The notes under the pieces were generated by a model that searched no databases, had not been told where the DNA came from, and worked only from the letters and a program-made list of their open reading frames with translations. DNA of 64,000 nucleotides, taken from positions 1,132,213-1,196,212 of the forward strand of contig JAJEKV010000083.1 in NCBI GenBank assembly GCA_021234155.1, read 5' to 3'. The position numbers and the translations under genes were made by a program. Source of the stretch: Isoetes taiwanensis. Lineage: Eukaryota > Streptophyta > Lycopodiopsida > Isoetales > Isoetaceae. This document shows positions 21,329 to 31,043 of this stretch, one piece after another (positions within the stretch are counted from its first letter, which is position 1; each line of letters starts with the position of its first letter).

Positions 21329-21577
21329 TTAGGGGGACTCTTCTGAGTCATTGTCACCAGGCACCCCAGTGATCTTTTCTATCATGTACATTTGATGCTC
21401 TCTATTCCATATTAGATGGATGATAACATCGAAGGGATCAGGATAATAGCGAGGATTGAGAGCGGCAGTGCTCATCCAGTCTTCCATGGGTATTTCTCGC
21501 TCGCGACACTGCTTGAAGTTTTCGTGATTCATCTTGCAGGTAATGGAATCACGTTCAGGACCAGAATGAGACCACAT
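21329..21577 (-). CDS. Unknown gene D (paralogue of C)
   Basis: The first in-frame ATG is at 21575-21577 (MWSHSGPERDSITCKMNHEN). The frame is open upstream to 21637 without an ATG, so the real start could lie in an upstream exon. Residues align with gene C: DSITC-M, GIP/EIP.. W, then V-IHL and a closing YMIEKITG with acidic tail DNDSEE. Identity is low (roughly a quarter to a third by eye), so the duplication is old yet both frames are open, which suggests selection. Function unknown. Confidence 0.4.
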   Translation of the reverse strand: MWSHSGPERDSITCKMNHENFKQCREREIPMEDWMSTAALNPRYYPDPFDVIIHLIWNREHQMYMIEKITGVPGDNDSEESP

Positions 21578-21628
21578 GGCTAGATGGAGGCCAATGTTGC
21601 TGCACTCGGCAATTTGATGTATATTTAT

Positions 21629-21680
21629 ACCCACCAAAATTATTGATGGTATGTACCCACCAAAATTATTGATGGTATAT
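21629..21680. repeat. Direct repeat in divergent promoter
   Basis: ACCCACCAAAATTATTGATG occurs twice about 25 bp apart (from 21629 and from about 21654), and a shorter form (CAAAATTATTGACATGCA) lies at the start of gene C (about 21206). It lies between divergent genes D and E and may be a shared promoter element. Confidence 0.5.
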
Positions 21681-21911
21681 ACATAGAAATTATTGGATTA
21701 TATACATACTTGTATGGTACTCGTATAATGGCATATATACCTGATTTCTCTTTCTATGCCTTCATTGTCTATCCTTCTTGTTTGCTCCTTGCCTCTTGTC
21801 TTCTTCTTGTCTGCTTCTTTGCCTCTTTCCCCCTCTTCTCTGCCTCTTGTCTGCTCCTTGCCTCCCTGTCTGCTCCACTAATTTCTTGTCTGCTCCACTA
21901 ATTTCTTGCAA

Positions 21912-22494
21912 ATGGTAACTTTGCAAGAACATCCTCGCTGGGCTGATCCGGAATACTTGCAAGCGTGCGGCAGAAATACGTGCACTTTTGATGATTTTTT
22001 TTGCAACTTTTGGGAGCATCGATGGCGTCACGGTCCAACCACAGAGCTTGCAAGGCAGCTGAGCAACTTCATTATCGATCGCTATACTCGTCATCTCCCT
22101 CCACTGGAGGAGATCAATTCAAGTCAGGCAAGGTTCACTCTAAGTGTCAGATTTAGAAGATAGGCTAGAACAGTTGAAGGACATGCTTTTCCATGGTTTC
22201 ATGGCCTACTCTCTGGATCAGTATGCGCATCTGGTCATTGCTAGTAGTGAGAAGAATAGGATTTGTATCCTCATTGAACTTTACAACTTCCATTACAAAT
22301 CTTTTGTGGATATTGGTAAGCTCCTATTCTGTTCCCTTGACTTCAACATCCTGTGGTTACTGTCTAAATTCCCCACCTGGGATACAATTCCTTGGGATAC
22401 ACGTGACCTATGGCTACATAGCACACAGCACATAATACGTACATATCACAGGGGTGAAGATACTTCATTGGAATATGTGTATAAACTGGTATAA
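21912..22494 (+). pseudogene. Unknown gene E (paralogue of F), one frameshift
   Basis: The ATG at 21912 follows a 140-bp pyrimidine-rich leader ending TTGCAAATG, the same context as gene F. The first frame reads HPRWADPEYLQACGRNTCTF, DDFFCNFWEHRWRHGPTTEL and RQLSNFIIDRY...LPPLEEIN. The frame must shift near 22140 to continue SDLEDRLEQLKDMLFHGFMA, YSLDQYAHLVIASSEKNRIC and PWDTRDLW. Gene F shifts at the same place, so a very unusual intron or programmed shift cannot be excluded. About 190 residues. No known domain; rich in Trp and aromatic residues. Ends 160 bp before palindrome cluster 3. Confidence 0.45.
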
Positions 22495-22655
22495 AGATTT
22501 TCATAGAAATTAAGTATATAAGCAAGTGATTTTCGTGTAATTAAGTAACGTCTTCGTGTAATTAAGTGATTTTCGTGTAATTAAGTAATTAAGTAATATC
22601 TTCTACCATTTTCCTTGTATTTTTTCATGTGATTGTTCTATTTGTGGTCATATTT

Positions 22656-22733
22656 TTATCCGTAGCCACGGTCTTGAAAATTGCTTCGCCACAAATTATT
22701 GAAGGGCCTATTTCGCACCGTGGCTACGGAAAG
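22656..22733. repeat. Palindrome cluster 3 (two degenerate copies)
   Basis: A weak copy at 22656-22680 (CCGTAGCCACGG) and a better half-copy at 22712-22733 (TTCGCACCGTGGCTACGG), 56 bp apart, 3' of gene E. Confidence 0.65.
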
Positions 22734-22909
22734 TACGCAGATCCCGTTTTGTTACCACCACCGAATGGTATAATACTTCAGCATTATTGGTATTATTCTT
22801 CATCATTCTTGGTACTGTACTTCAACAGTATTAGTATTATACTTCAACATTATTGGATTCGTAGCTATAAATTCTTTCAGCTTGCTTTCACTTCTCACCT
22901 TTGTTCCAT

Positions 22910-23160
22910 GTTTTCACTCTTTCACTTCTTGGTCTTTGGTCTTCCTTGTTCCTTGCTACTTGATCTTGATGTTTGTTCTTCGCTACTTCATCTTGTTCCT
23001 TGCTCTTGATCTTGCTACTTGATCTTGTTCCTTGCTTTCTTGCTCCATGATCTTCCTTGTTTTTTGATCTTCTTGCTCCTTGATCGTCCTTGATCCTTGC
23101 TTCTTGCTACTTGATCTTCGTGCTCCTTGTTCTTTGCTACTTGATCTTCGTGCTCTTTGC
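22910..23160 (+). repeat. Pyrimidine-rich leader repeat of gene F
   Basis: Diverged tandem copies of TTGCTACTTGATCTTGTTCC and CTTGCTCCTTGATC fill the 250 bp before the F start codon. Gene E has a shorter leader of the same style (21770-21905). It could be a transcribed leader or a promoter tract. Confidence 0.6.
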
Positions 23161-23162
23161 AA

Positions 23163-23752
23163 ATGATTGGACCGAATCCTCCCTGGGCCACTCCAGAAGG
23201 CCTGCAAGCATGCCCCAGACATTCTGTGCGGCCTGAAACTGATGAGCTATTTGACCATTTCTTGGAGTGGAGGTTACACCACAGTCCCACCAAGGAGCTT
23301 GCAATGGAGTTGATCAACTTCATTCTGGAGTGATTTGATTGTGGTCATGAGCCACTGATGGAAATCAATCCATCTGAATGTTATAGGAGGCTTGCAATGA
23401 GGGGAATTCTTGAACCCCTCCTTATCTGGATGAGATGCTACAGCAGTTGAGGCCTCTTCTTCGTGCTGGTTATTTAGCACACTCTCTGGATCAATACATA
23501 TCAGAGTTTATTCATGAAATTTCTAAGGGACAGATGTATGGCCTTATTAGGGCGTACTACAACGAGTACAACGGTTTTGTGGAGTTGGGTCCGCTCTTCT
23601 TCCATGAGTATTATCATGTGGAATTACTTTTTCTAATGACTAGGTATCCCATATAGTGGGAAGAATCAGGCTGGGATACGCGTGAGCTCTGGTTTCCTAA
23701 CCCAGCTGCGTGGGTTACCCCTCGCAGGGGAAGGGGAAGGGGAAGGGGTTAG
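23163..23752 (+). pseudogene. Gene F, decayed paralogue of E
   Basis: The ATG at 23163 lies in TTTGCAAATG, as in gene E. The frame reads PPWATPEGLQACPRHSVRPE, then ELFDHFLEWRLHHSPTKELA, which aligns with gene E. A TGA at about 23331 sits where E has a codon for Arg (CGA to TGA decay). A frameshift near 23417 leads to YLDEMLQQLRPLLRAGYLAH and SLDQYISEFIHEI, matching E. A TAG follows at about 23656 before WDTRELWFPNPAAW. It ends in an RGRGRG tail and stops 139 bp before palindrome cluster 4. So E is the better-kept copy. Confidence 0.6.
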
Positions 23753-23890
23753 AAACCTAGGGGAAGGTTACTTTGACATACTGCCGTTACTTGCCGTTCT
23801 CTAAATGTTCTCTAATATGTTAATATATTCTCTAACATGTTAATATGTTCCCTTTGATCTTGTGATTCACCTTCTATGGAATGATTCAAT

Positions 23891-24027
23891 TTCGCGCCGT
23901 GGCCACGGTGCGAAATTGCCTGCCCTTACACAGTAACTTACAGGAATTTTGCACCGTGGCCACAGTGCGAAAATACCTGCCCGTTACTGTGTAATTTATA
24001 CCCATTTCGCACCGTGGCAACGGTGCA
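23891..24027. repeat. Palindrome cluster 4 (three copies, 57-bp period)
   Basis: Copies at 23891-23914 (TTCGCGCCGTGG/CCACGGTGCGAA), 23949-23972 and 24005-24027. Their spacers are recognisably related here (both contain CCTGCCC..TTAC), which points to a diverged 57-bp satellite. The cluster lies between convergent genes F and G. Confidence 0.85.
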
Positions 24028-24118
24028 TTGTAAGTATACATAGAGAATAGATACAATGAAAATACTTAGCAAGCAAACAAAATATACAATAAAGATCGTT
24101 TCATTAATATAAAACACT

Positions 24119-24371
24119 TTACATGCCTCGGAAGTAATTTGTCAAGGCAACATCCTGCCTCATTATTCACTCTTTTGGAATGCACAGCACATTTCACACA
24201 GTCTTCGAAGAATCTGACCATGTGATTCTCAGCGGCCTCGTGCAGAGCATCAAGGGCATCTGCAGTGAATCGAGTCACCTCTTCTGGCATTGGAAAACGG
24301 TAACCAGCTTTCCGGTACCTTGCACCATCCCTCTTCATCTTAGTGTATCTCTCCTGCACCATTAAGTACAT
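24119..24371 (-). pseudogene. Divergent histone H3-like gene, frameshifted
   Basis: Residues from the frame ending at 24066, EVTRFTADALDALHEAAENH then MVRFFEDCVKCAVHSKRV, align without gaps to the alpha-2 helix and following loop of histone H3 (R-F, A..AL.EA.E, V..FED..CA.H.KRV). Right after KRV a two-base loss changes frame; the other frame gives IMRQDVALTNYFRGM and a stop at 24119-24121, matching the H3 alpha-3 segment IM.KDIQLARRIRG. The part before alpha-2 (KMKRDGARYRKAGYRFPMPE) does not look like the H3 tail or alpha-N. It is cut upstream by a repeat at 24383. A nucleosome role is only inferred. Confidence 0.7.
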
Positions 24372-24382
24372 TGTCTCAAACC

Positions 24383-24455
24383 TTATAGTATTTTGCTTAA
24401 CTTAATATACAGTATACAAAAATTTGTACATGCATACCCCACAAACGAGGATCGC
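24383..24455. repeat. Segment S, also at 41195-41273 (direct)
   Basis: TATAGTATTTTGC...TACAGTATA...GTACATGCATACCCCACA AACGAGGA occurs here and at 41.2 kb in the same orientation, with few differences. It abuts the H3-like gene on one side and element M on the other. Confidence 0.7.
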
Positions 24456-24506
24456 TATGTACGGTCCAGATCTTGGAATAAAGGGCAAATATGCCCATCC
24501 GATAGC

Positions 24507-24671
24507 TCTCGTTGCCCTACGTAACCCCCCGTGTGAATATGCACCCAAACCAAAGGGGGTTTAAGGGGGATTTTAATTTAAACGTGTCAAATGCAATGAT
24601 TTGTGTTAATAATGTTAGTTGTGTGTTAATGGTTTGTGTTAACTAAAAAAATTTTTGGCCCCTTCGGGGCC
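24507..24671. mobile_element. Element M copy 1, ends in GGCCCC palindrome
   Basis: Shares GTTGCCCTACGTAACCCCCC, TGAATATGCACCCAAACC and the end GGCCCCTTCGGGGCC with an inverted copy at 41001-41140. The end is a 15-bp palindrome. No coding content; a short non-autonomous element is likely. It is inserted in or next to a PPR relic. Confidence 0.6.
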
Positions 24672-24674
24672 TCT

Positions 24675-24905
24675 GCATCCTCTAAGCTTGCACACTTGGA
24701 ATACCTATCAAAGTTTATTCCCAAGGACAATGTTGACCTGAAACTTCCTTCCAGTAATAAGTTCATGGATGTTCTCTCCCTGCTTTAAGGGTGTTATCTG
24801 GTCTAGCATTATGCCCTCTTGTTGCATGTTCTCAAAGAACTGCAAAGCAGAGTGATCTTCATGAGAGTAACCTTCCTGCTGTTGTGCATATCCTGAGATC
24901 CCGTG
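24675..24905 (-). pseudogene. PPR fragment with internal deletion
   Basis: Minus-strand frame reads ISGYAQQQEGY, HSALQFFENMQQEGIMLDQI, then T-PLKQGENIHELITGRKFQ and VNIVLGNKL, a stop, and YSKCASLEDAEAPKG. This matches PLS-type PPR protein order (..EALQFFEQMQ.EG...D.IT, LKQGK.IHE.I.., N.LIDMYSKCGSLEDA), but about 13 residues between IT and LKQG are missing. The last codons run into the palindrome that ends element M. It is dead. Confidence 0.7.
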
Positions 24906-26223
24906 TTTGATACCTCTTGTTGATGTCGCTGAGACATTGATGTCTTTCTAGTTTAGTCACTGCCCTTAAAAAAACTGAGGGCATCGGACCTCTGATTACG
25001 CAGCCAACAAATCCGCACACGAGTTTGCAACCTGCTGGGCATGGTGCAACCAAACAGAGAACCAGAATTCCAACTAGGAACAAGGGTTGGGAAGCAAAGC
25101 TCAAATCTCACTGAAAGTGGAGCTTTATCACGTTTCAATATCTTCACCAAATGCACATTGCAATCCATATGCCTAAGGGGAATCCACGCATGAGAAATAC
25201 TTATCCATGTAATCTACTGTTTTTTTATTGAATGTTAATCTCAAGGATATCATGTAATTTACATCAGAAAAAGCTTCGCAAAGCTTGGGAAGAATATTTG
25301 TTGTTTAAAATATATGCAGACCTATTTCAAGAGAGGGTACTGCATTCGTATGTTGTCGACATAAGTTTGCCCAATACTATTAATCAAAGAAGAGAACGCA
25401 ATTGTCTGTCACTTCTTCACCAAGAACATAGTCTGCCAATATTAATTGTGACGAATTAGAAGGATTCTAAATGTTCAATTGCAAAAGTAGATATTATATT
25501 TGGCACCTTGAGCGAGGACATTTACTTGAGCTTTGCACAAAATTCTGACAGCTCCAAAATATTGATGCGTTGCACGCTTGAAGCTGCAGATCTTTCGCTC
25601 TCTGTATTATAACCCCAAGTGCCTGCAGAAGAAGAGAAAGAAGATTGCACCAGCTGGAAGTGGCAAAGGTAAAGGAAAGGAGGAAAGAAACAGTATCAGA
25701 GAATGGACGTCTACCCAAAAATAAATTCCAGCTATCCAGCTCAGGCTCCTTGGTTACATTTATCAGTGTTGCGAGTCTATCTTCAACAAAGCTGGGATTC
25801 AAACTAGTATTAGCTCAACCTCTTGGCAAGTAGACAATTCACTGGCATCTAAAGTGGGAAGAATACTAACTGCAGTGACAGACACGTTAATTTTAGATAC
25901 AGATTGAGACATGTACATTTCTTGAATTCTGCACTTACCCAGAACCTAAGCAGTATATTCGCTCAAGTGGAAAATCTATACCTGCCAATTTTTGGAGTAG
26001 GATTGCAGCAAACCGAGCCTGATAAATTTGGAAAACAACATTGGATCGACCATCACTGGAAATATGCAGACAAAAATTACCTGCTTTATTGTCACAATGT
26101 ACAATTCTGAGGTTGCAAAGCTTAGTGAGTCAGCAATGCCTGGATAGAACCTACAGATATAGGACATATACCTGCTAGATTAATGGATAAACCCAGCCGG
26201 CCCTGTCCTTGCAGCAGCCCTCG
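24906..26223. other. No firm gene
   Basis: Minus-strand frames at 24953-25168 and 25494-25802 read smoothly for 70-100 codons but match nothing I know. They could be exons or PPR-adjacent relics. No repeats of note. Confidence 0.3.
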
Positions 26224-26364
26224 CTACAGAATCGCTAAAGCTGCAGGAACTAGAGCAAGAAGAGCTACAAAAATAGGTTCGGATCCATCTTGACCCTGTA
26301 AAATGATTTCAGAACTAAAAAGGAAAAGGTTTTCTAGAAAGAGAAGGGGGTTACAGGAGAGACA

Positions 26365-26562
26365 TGCAAGATGAACTTTCACACAGTGCTCCTCTGTAAG
26401 GCCCAAGATATGGCTAAGAACGTCCTCCTCTTCGAACGGATCTCGCCATAGCTCCTCCACAGAATCCTCCACAGACCCTTCTTCGCTTGCTTCCTTCAAA
26501 ATCGCCCCTTGAGACCCATCTGTGGCGCTCGAATCTGGACGACAGCATTCTTCTGACCCCAT
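26365..26562 (-). CDS. Hypothetical exon, acidic protein
   Basis: An ATG at 26560-26562 opens MGSEECCRPDSSATDGSQGA then SVEDSVEELWRDPFEEEDVL and GLTEEHCVKVHLACLS, which is acidic and low in repeats. A donor (CT/GTAACC) would follow, and an acceptor (TTTTACAG) lies at about 26300, allowing a second exon. The correct continuation is unclear. No family recognised. Confidence 0.25.
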
Positions 26563-26940
26563 ACCTTCTTCAGCAGACCATAGAGAAAAAATTCTGGAAA
26601 CTCCCAGGACCTACTAGGCTGTACAATCCGGAATCCATCTAGTTGCACAAAAAATCATGAGATGTGGCTCCTTTGCCTTTGCCTTCCCGAGCCCTGAAAG
26701 AAGAAAATGTCGAAACAAACTCCAAATAACCCTAAAATACCTTTGTTCGATGCCTGCATGTTTGATTTTCAGATATGTAGAGAAATCATAGGTATGACCA
26801 TTGAAAAATGCCACTAAATTTGGAGTGATAGTATGTGCACTCTAGATATACCGATTAGTATATCTCGCAAAATACAATCATCAAATCATATAAAAACTAT
26901 TGAAAAAAAAGTATAAAAATACAAAAGAAACCCCCTGTTA

Positions 26941-28018
26941 TTATGCTACATATTCTAGCCATTGTGAGCTTCGGAAGCACCCACTCCACGTGGTTCTGGA
27001 AGTGCCGGATTTCCCGATCCATCTTAACTTTTGCTTAAACGGCTGGCCCTTCTTATTCAGCTTAGGAGGGCCTTTACAGAGAACTTGTTTCTTCTGCAGC
27101 TGCTTAGGCTTAGTCTTCCTCTTCGCTCTTGGGATTCCCTGACCTCTAAAGTCTGCTCAACAACAGGAACCACTACTGCATCTGGTACTACGATTTCAGG
27201 TACAACCGTCACAGGTACTGCAGCTGCCTCTTGTAGAACGACATTTTCTTCGATTTGAGCTGTCCACAGGGGACACGGATAGGGACACCCCGGTACATAA
27301 CATTCGGGGGTTGAAATACATTCTCGACAACAATAGGAACGTTCGGGCAGGCACATCCTCATTCTGAACAGCAAAAGGAACATTCTGGACATGCACATCC
27401 TGATGGTCATCCTCTTGGGGCTTAGCATTCTCATTGTCGGCTCCAAGCAAGTCTGGCCCCTGGTTTATCTCCACCAATCCAACTTCCGGCACTCTACAAG
27501 GAAGTCCGGTGATGTAATCTATCTCATTAGCCAGTACAGAGAATGTGTTAGGAGTTGGCGTCAAAGAAGCCATCAACCTGGGCCACACGACGAAGGAATG
27601 GAGTGCCTCAAGCAAGTTGTCAGCTCCATCGAAGGAATAGGCAAATCTGGTTGCAGTGCAACTACCACATCGGCCAAGTAACGGCGATGCAATCATCGAG
27701 CACAAGAACTCCATGACGGATAGCTGCCGCACAAAGGTTCCTTCTCCGACTAAATGGCGAAGAGAATTAAACACGCCTTGGCTCGGAAGGTATGTCTCTA
27801 AAAATCTCCTCTGCGTCATTGGCAGCGTCCAGACCTGCTTGATGGATGGTTTCTGGCTCGGAAGACGGTGCTCTGTTCTGGTTGTTAGAAGCACTGACAT
27901 AGTTAGTGGCGCTGCCCTCGCTGTCCTCACCATGATGTGTGCGCCCAGACGGCGCCTTCTCTTCTGTTCTTTGGTTGTTGGGATTGTTAGATCCGGCATT
28001 ACCGCTATTCTGCGTCAT
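26941..28018 (-). pseudogene. Unknown gene H, broken frame
   Basis: The ATG at 28016-28018 opens MTQNSGNAGSNNPNNQRTEE, a polar Asn/Ser-rich start. Near 27770 the frame must change to continue FNSLRHLVGEGTFVRQLSVM, EFLCSMIASPLLGRCGSCTA and LEALHSFVVWPRLMASLTPT. A short nucleotide repeat follows (two related copies near 27340-27420). A third frame gives a basic end KKQVLCKGPPKLNKKGQPFK ... SSQWLEYVA with a stop at 26941-26943. It may be one protein of about 350 residues hit by two frameshifts. No known family. Palindrome cluster 5 lies 120 bp before its start. Confidence 0.35.
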
Positions 28019-28136
28019 TGTCTCTGAACTGTAATGCAACAAATGAGTGGACAAGATTGATAAATATGCAATGTAATGACTTAGAACAAATATCAAAAGC
28101 AGACAACATCGATAACAAAGATAATTATATAAAGAG

Positions 28137-28327
28137 TACCGTTGCTACCGTGCGAAAACGGCAAAAGATAGCCACGGAAACCAAATGCTTTCGCACCGTG
28201 GCCACGGTGCGAATAGCAGTTAATCTATAACTAATTCCCAACTTCATTTGCACCATGGCCACGGTGCGAATACTTGTCATTCATCAATTGAATACCAACT
28301 AAGTTCACACCGTGCCCACGCTGCCAA
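28137..28327. repeat. Palindrome cluster 5 (four copies)
   Basis: Copies at 28137-28157 (half), 28189-28212 (perfect core), 28248-28270 and 28304-28327 (degenerate), spaced 52-59 bp. The cluster lies 67 bp 3' of the T2 frame end (28394) and 5' of gene H. Confidence 0.85.
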
Positions 28328-28393
28328 CCTAACATATTTGAAACATTATAGTTGCACATCATGGTCTATAGTTATACAATAATATGAATTTGT

Positions 28394-30941
28394 TCATACA
28401 ATTGATTCCCCTGTATATATCTTCTTTCCCTCGATCCTTGTGGATCGCCACTGCCTTAACTTGTCTGCTGCACTAGAGCTACACCATATCTGTTTCTTTT
28501 TTTTCTGCTCAACTTTTCTCAATATTCTAGCCAACGTCGTGTCTTGTTTAGCTTTATCTTTTTTCTCTAGCTTGCAGATAATCCTTCTATAGAACCATTG
28601 GCACATCTGTTGCAATGAGTTACCACACGAACCTCGATGTTGTGTGAACCTGAAAAAAGCATTCTTGGCTTGCTTATGTGACTTATCCATTCCCTCGGCA
28701 GATTCCATATTCCCAAGCTCCCGCTCTTTGGCAAACCACAAGCCATGGGCGTGAAGTATATGAATGTAATGTGTGACATTGCATTCTCCCCATGCTTGTA
28801 TAAACGACCCCGTGAATTCGCCATCGCTACTTTGAATTCATCTAACTTTCCACCCACCATTTTCTTCTCTCGCCATCAAAGTTACCCCATCGCTTTCGGA
28901 TTCTCCACGCTTTAATTTTCTTTTTAGTTTTGCCCTCCCACGTGAAGTACGGCCATCTTCTCGCTACCGGCAAAGTCCTTATACCCCTCCCACTTTCCAG
29001 TTGGCAATGATCCATTCTTACGTAATTTAGTACAAGGCAGAAATCTTTTCGCTTTCACCCCACCCATGGATGGTTTACAAGGAACCTTGCCTCCCTTCTT
29101 AGGATCTTGCAAGATTTTATAGTCACCACCATGAAGACCAAGATCGAAAGCACGTTCTCAACATCTTTCATACACTTTTCTCCGGGTCTGATTGTGGAGA
29201 CTTATTCCAAGCAAAAAGAATGCTCATGTACACCATCTTATCCACTATTCTTAGAAAGGCATGGAGAGTGCAAATATGTACTCTCTTCACATGAATTGCA
29301 AGTACGGGGATCAAAGTTTTGTCCTCCTTCTCACGCTGTTGGTTCAAAGATCCCGGTCACATTCGAGAGTACTCATTCCCTTCCCCTTATCATCTACCCT
29401 AGCATACAAACAAGAAGGACATGCGTGGGTAGTCTTACCAGAACCATGTTTCATGTTATACATGCACTTGATGGTCTTTAGATCAGCAGCCAAATGCCAT
29501 TCAACCTCGTAATCTCCGTAGTCAGGAACCTGAAGCTTCTCTCCCACTCCATGAGCAAAGAATAATAGTAGGAATAGGTGTCTCGCTGAAAGACCCAATC
29601 AAGAACACCATGATTTTCTTCCCAGCATTTGAAATATCCCTATCCACCAAATATGGTCCTCTCATTGAACGTAGAACTTCCCTTCCTCATTATCGAAATT
29701 TGACAACGCCTGCTCATTAATGTCAAAACCCTCTCATACTTCTCACCTTTGATCGGTTCCATCTCATCCAACTTTATAGCAATTTGAAGTTTCCCTCCAC
29801 ATTCTTCCACTTTCATATCATAGAAGCGAACCAACGAAGAAGCATTTTAGAGAGATCCATCCAACAATTATTCTTCTCATTAAGAACAAATAGATCATTT
29901 CCTGAGCCACCCTTCTTCTTACTTTTCCCGCTTATTAGTGATCCCAAGTGCACGGATGTGGTGATCCGGTACATCTCTCCCAAATGTTCGTGGTACTTCT
30001 CACGCATTCCTCTTTGTTCTGCTTGCTTGCGACATAACCGAAGTCTTGGCAAGATGGTCTTCGTAATACCCCTCGCTTTGATACCATCCCGCAAACATCT
30101 AAAGAGAGCAATGTAAGCTTGTCGACCGATACCCACATTGTCACATAATTCTTGCATGCTATCAAAGACTTTGACTCTTTCCCAATTCAAGAAGCACTGT
30201 TCAACAACAGCTTTTTCTTAAATGGTTAGCTCCGTGAAGCTTCAACATATCTATAACATCATCTTTAGTTACAAGCTTTTTCAACAAACTAGCCATATTA
30301 CAAGGTTTTCTCTTCTTCTTTTCAGCCATAGTAGGATCCATCAGATTTTTAATAGCGTGGATTCTTCTTCTAGAGCCCCCACCACTAGGGGCAAGTATAC
30401 TTAGGGCCTTCAGTTCGTTTTTCCTCTCCCTCATGCCCAGTGGTGTCATTTTTAGTCTTTTTAACTTCCTCTCCAGTTTGTCATTGTCCTCAGAGCATCT
30501 CTTCAATCCTTGTTTAAGTGACTCCAGATTGGAAGCTTGCAGTTCTTCTGTATTCTTAGACCTGTTGGTTAAGAAATAGTTACACTGTTGGAGGTAATTA
30601 CAGTGTGCTACCATATTGCAATGCACTCCACACAATTGATTGTTCTCAAATGCACATCAAATTACTTGAAATATTATTGCAATAGCCAAGCAGACCTTGA
30701 TTACCCTTACAGGCAAAATGAATAAGCCCCGATGGAGAATGAAATTCAGGATGTCTTCTGGTGATCGGATCGATGGGATACAGTTCCCCACGCCTGAGAT
30801 CAATATTCATTGCACCGTAAGCTCAAGAGCATTCTCATCGACCTGCTCCTTCCGATTATATTGATTTTTGTAGGGCAAGCGCTCTTGGGCACCTCCACTG
30901 GAATTGGCCTTTCGGTTTAGATTCAAAAAAAAATTACTCAT
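28394..30941 (-). pseudogene. T2: decayed transposase-like protein
   Basis: Successive minus-strand frames fit one long protein. N-terminal part: MSNFFLNLNRKANSSGGAQE, MNIDLRRGELYPIDPITRRH, HFACKGNQGLLGYCNNI, CGVHCNMVAHCNYLQQCNYF (a Cys/His cluster likely binding zinc) and a coiled coil KQGLKRCSEDNDKLERKLKR. Middle: VKVFDSMQELCDNVGIGRQA and GIKARGITKTILPR, then IKLDEMEPIKGEKYERVLTL. C-terminal part: YEVEWHLAADLKTIKCMYNM and THACPSCLYAR, WFAKERELGNMES, QHRGSCGNSLQQMCQWFYRR. Many frameshifts. It resembles large uncharacterised transposase-like families from memory; superfamily not assigned. Confidence 0.55.
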
Positions 30942-31043
30942 TGTCATTGCCCAAATTAATAGAACAAGCACCTCGCCATAGATCGAATTCGAGTCGCATG
31001 ATCGCTTCCCGAGCTCCACAACCGGCTGACCAAATTGATGCAA

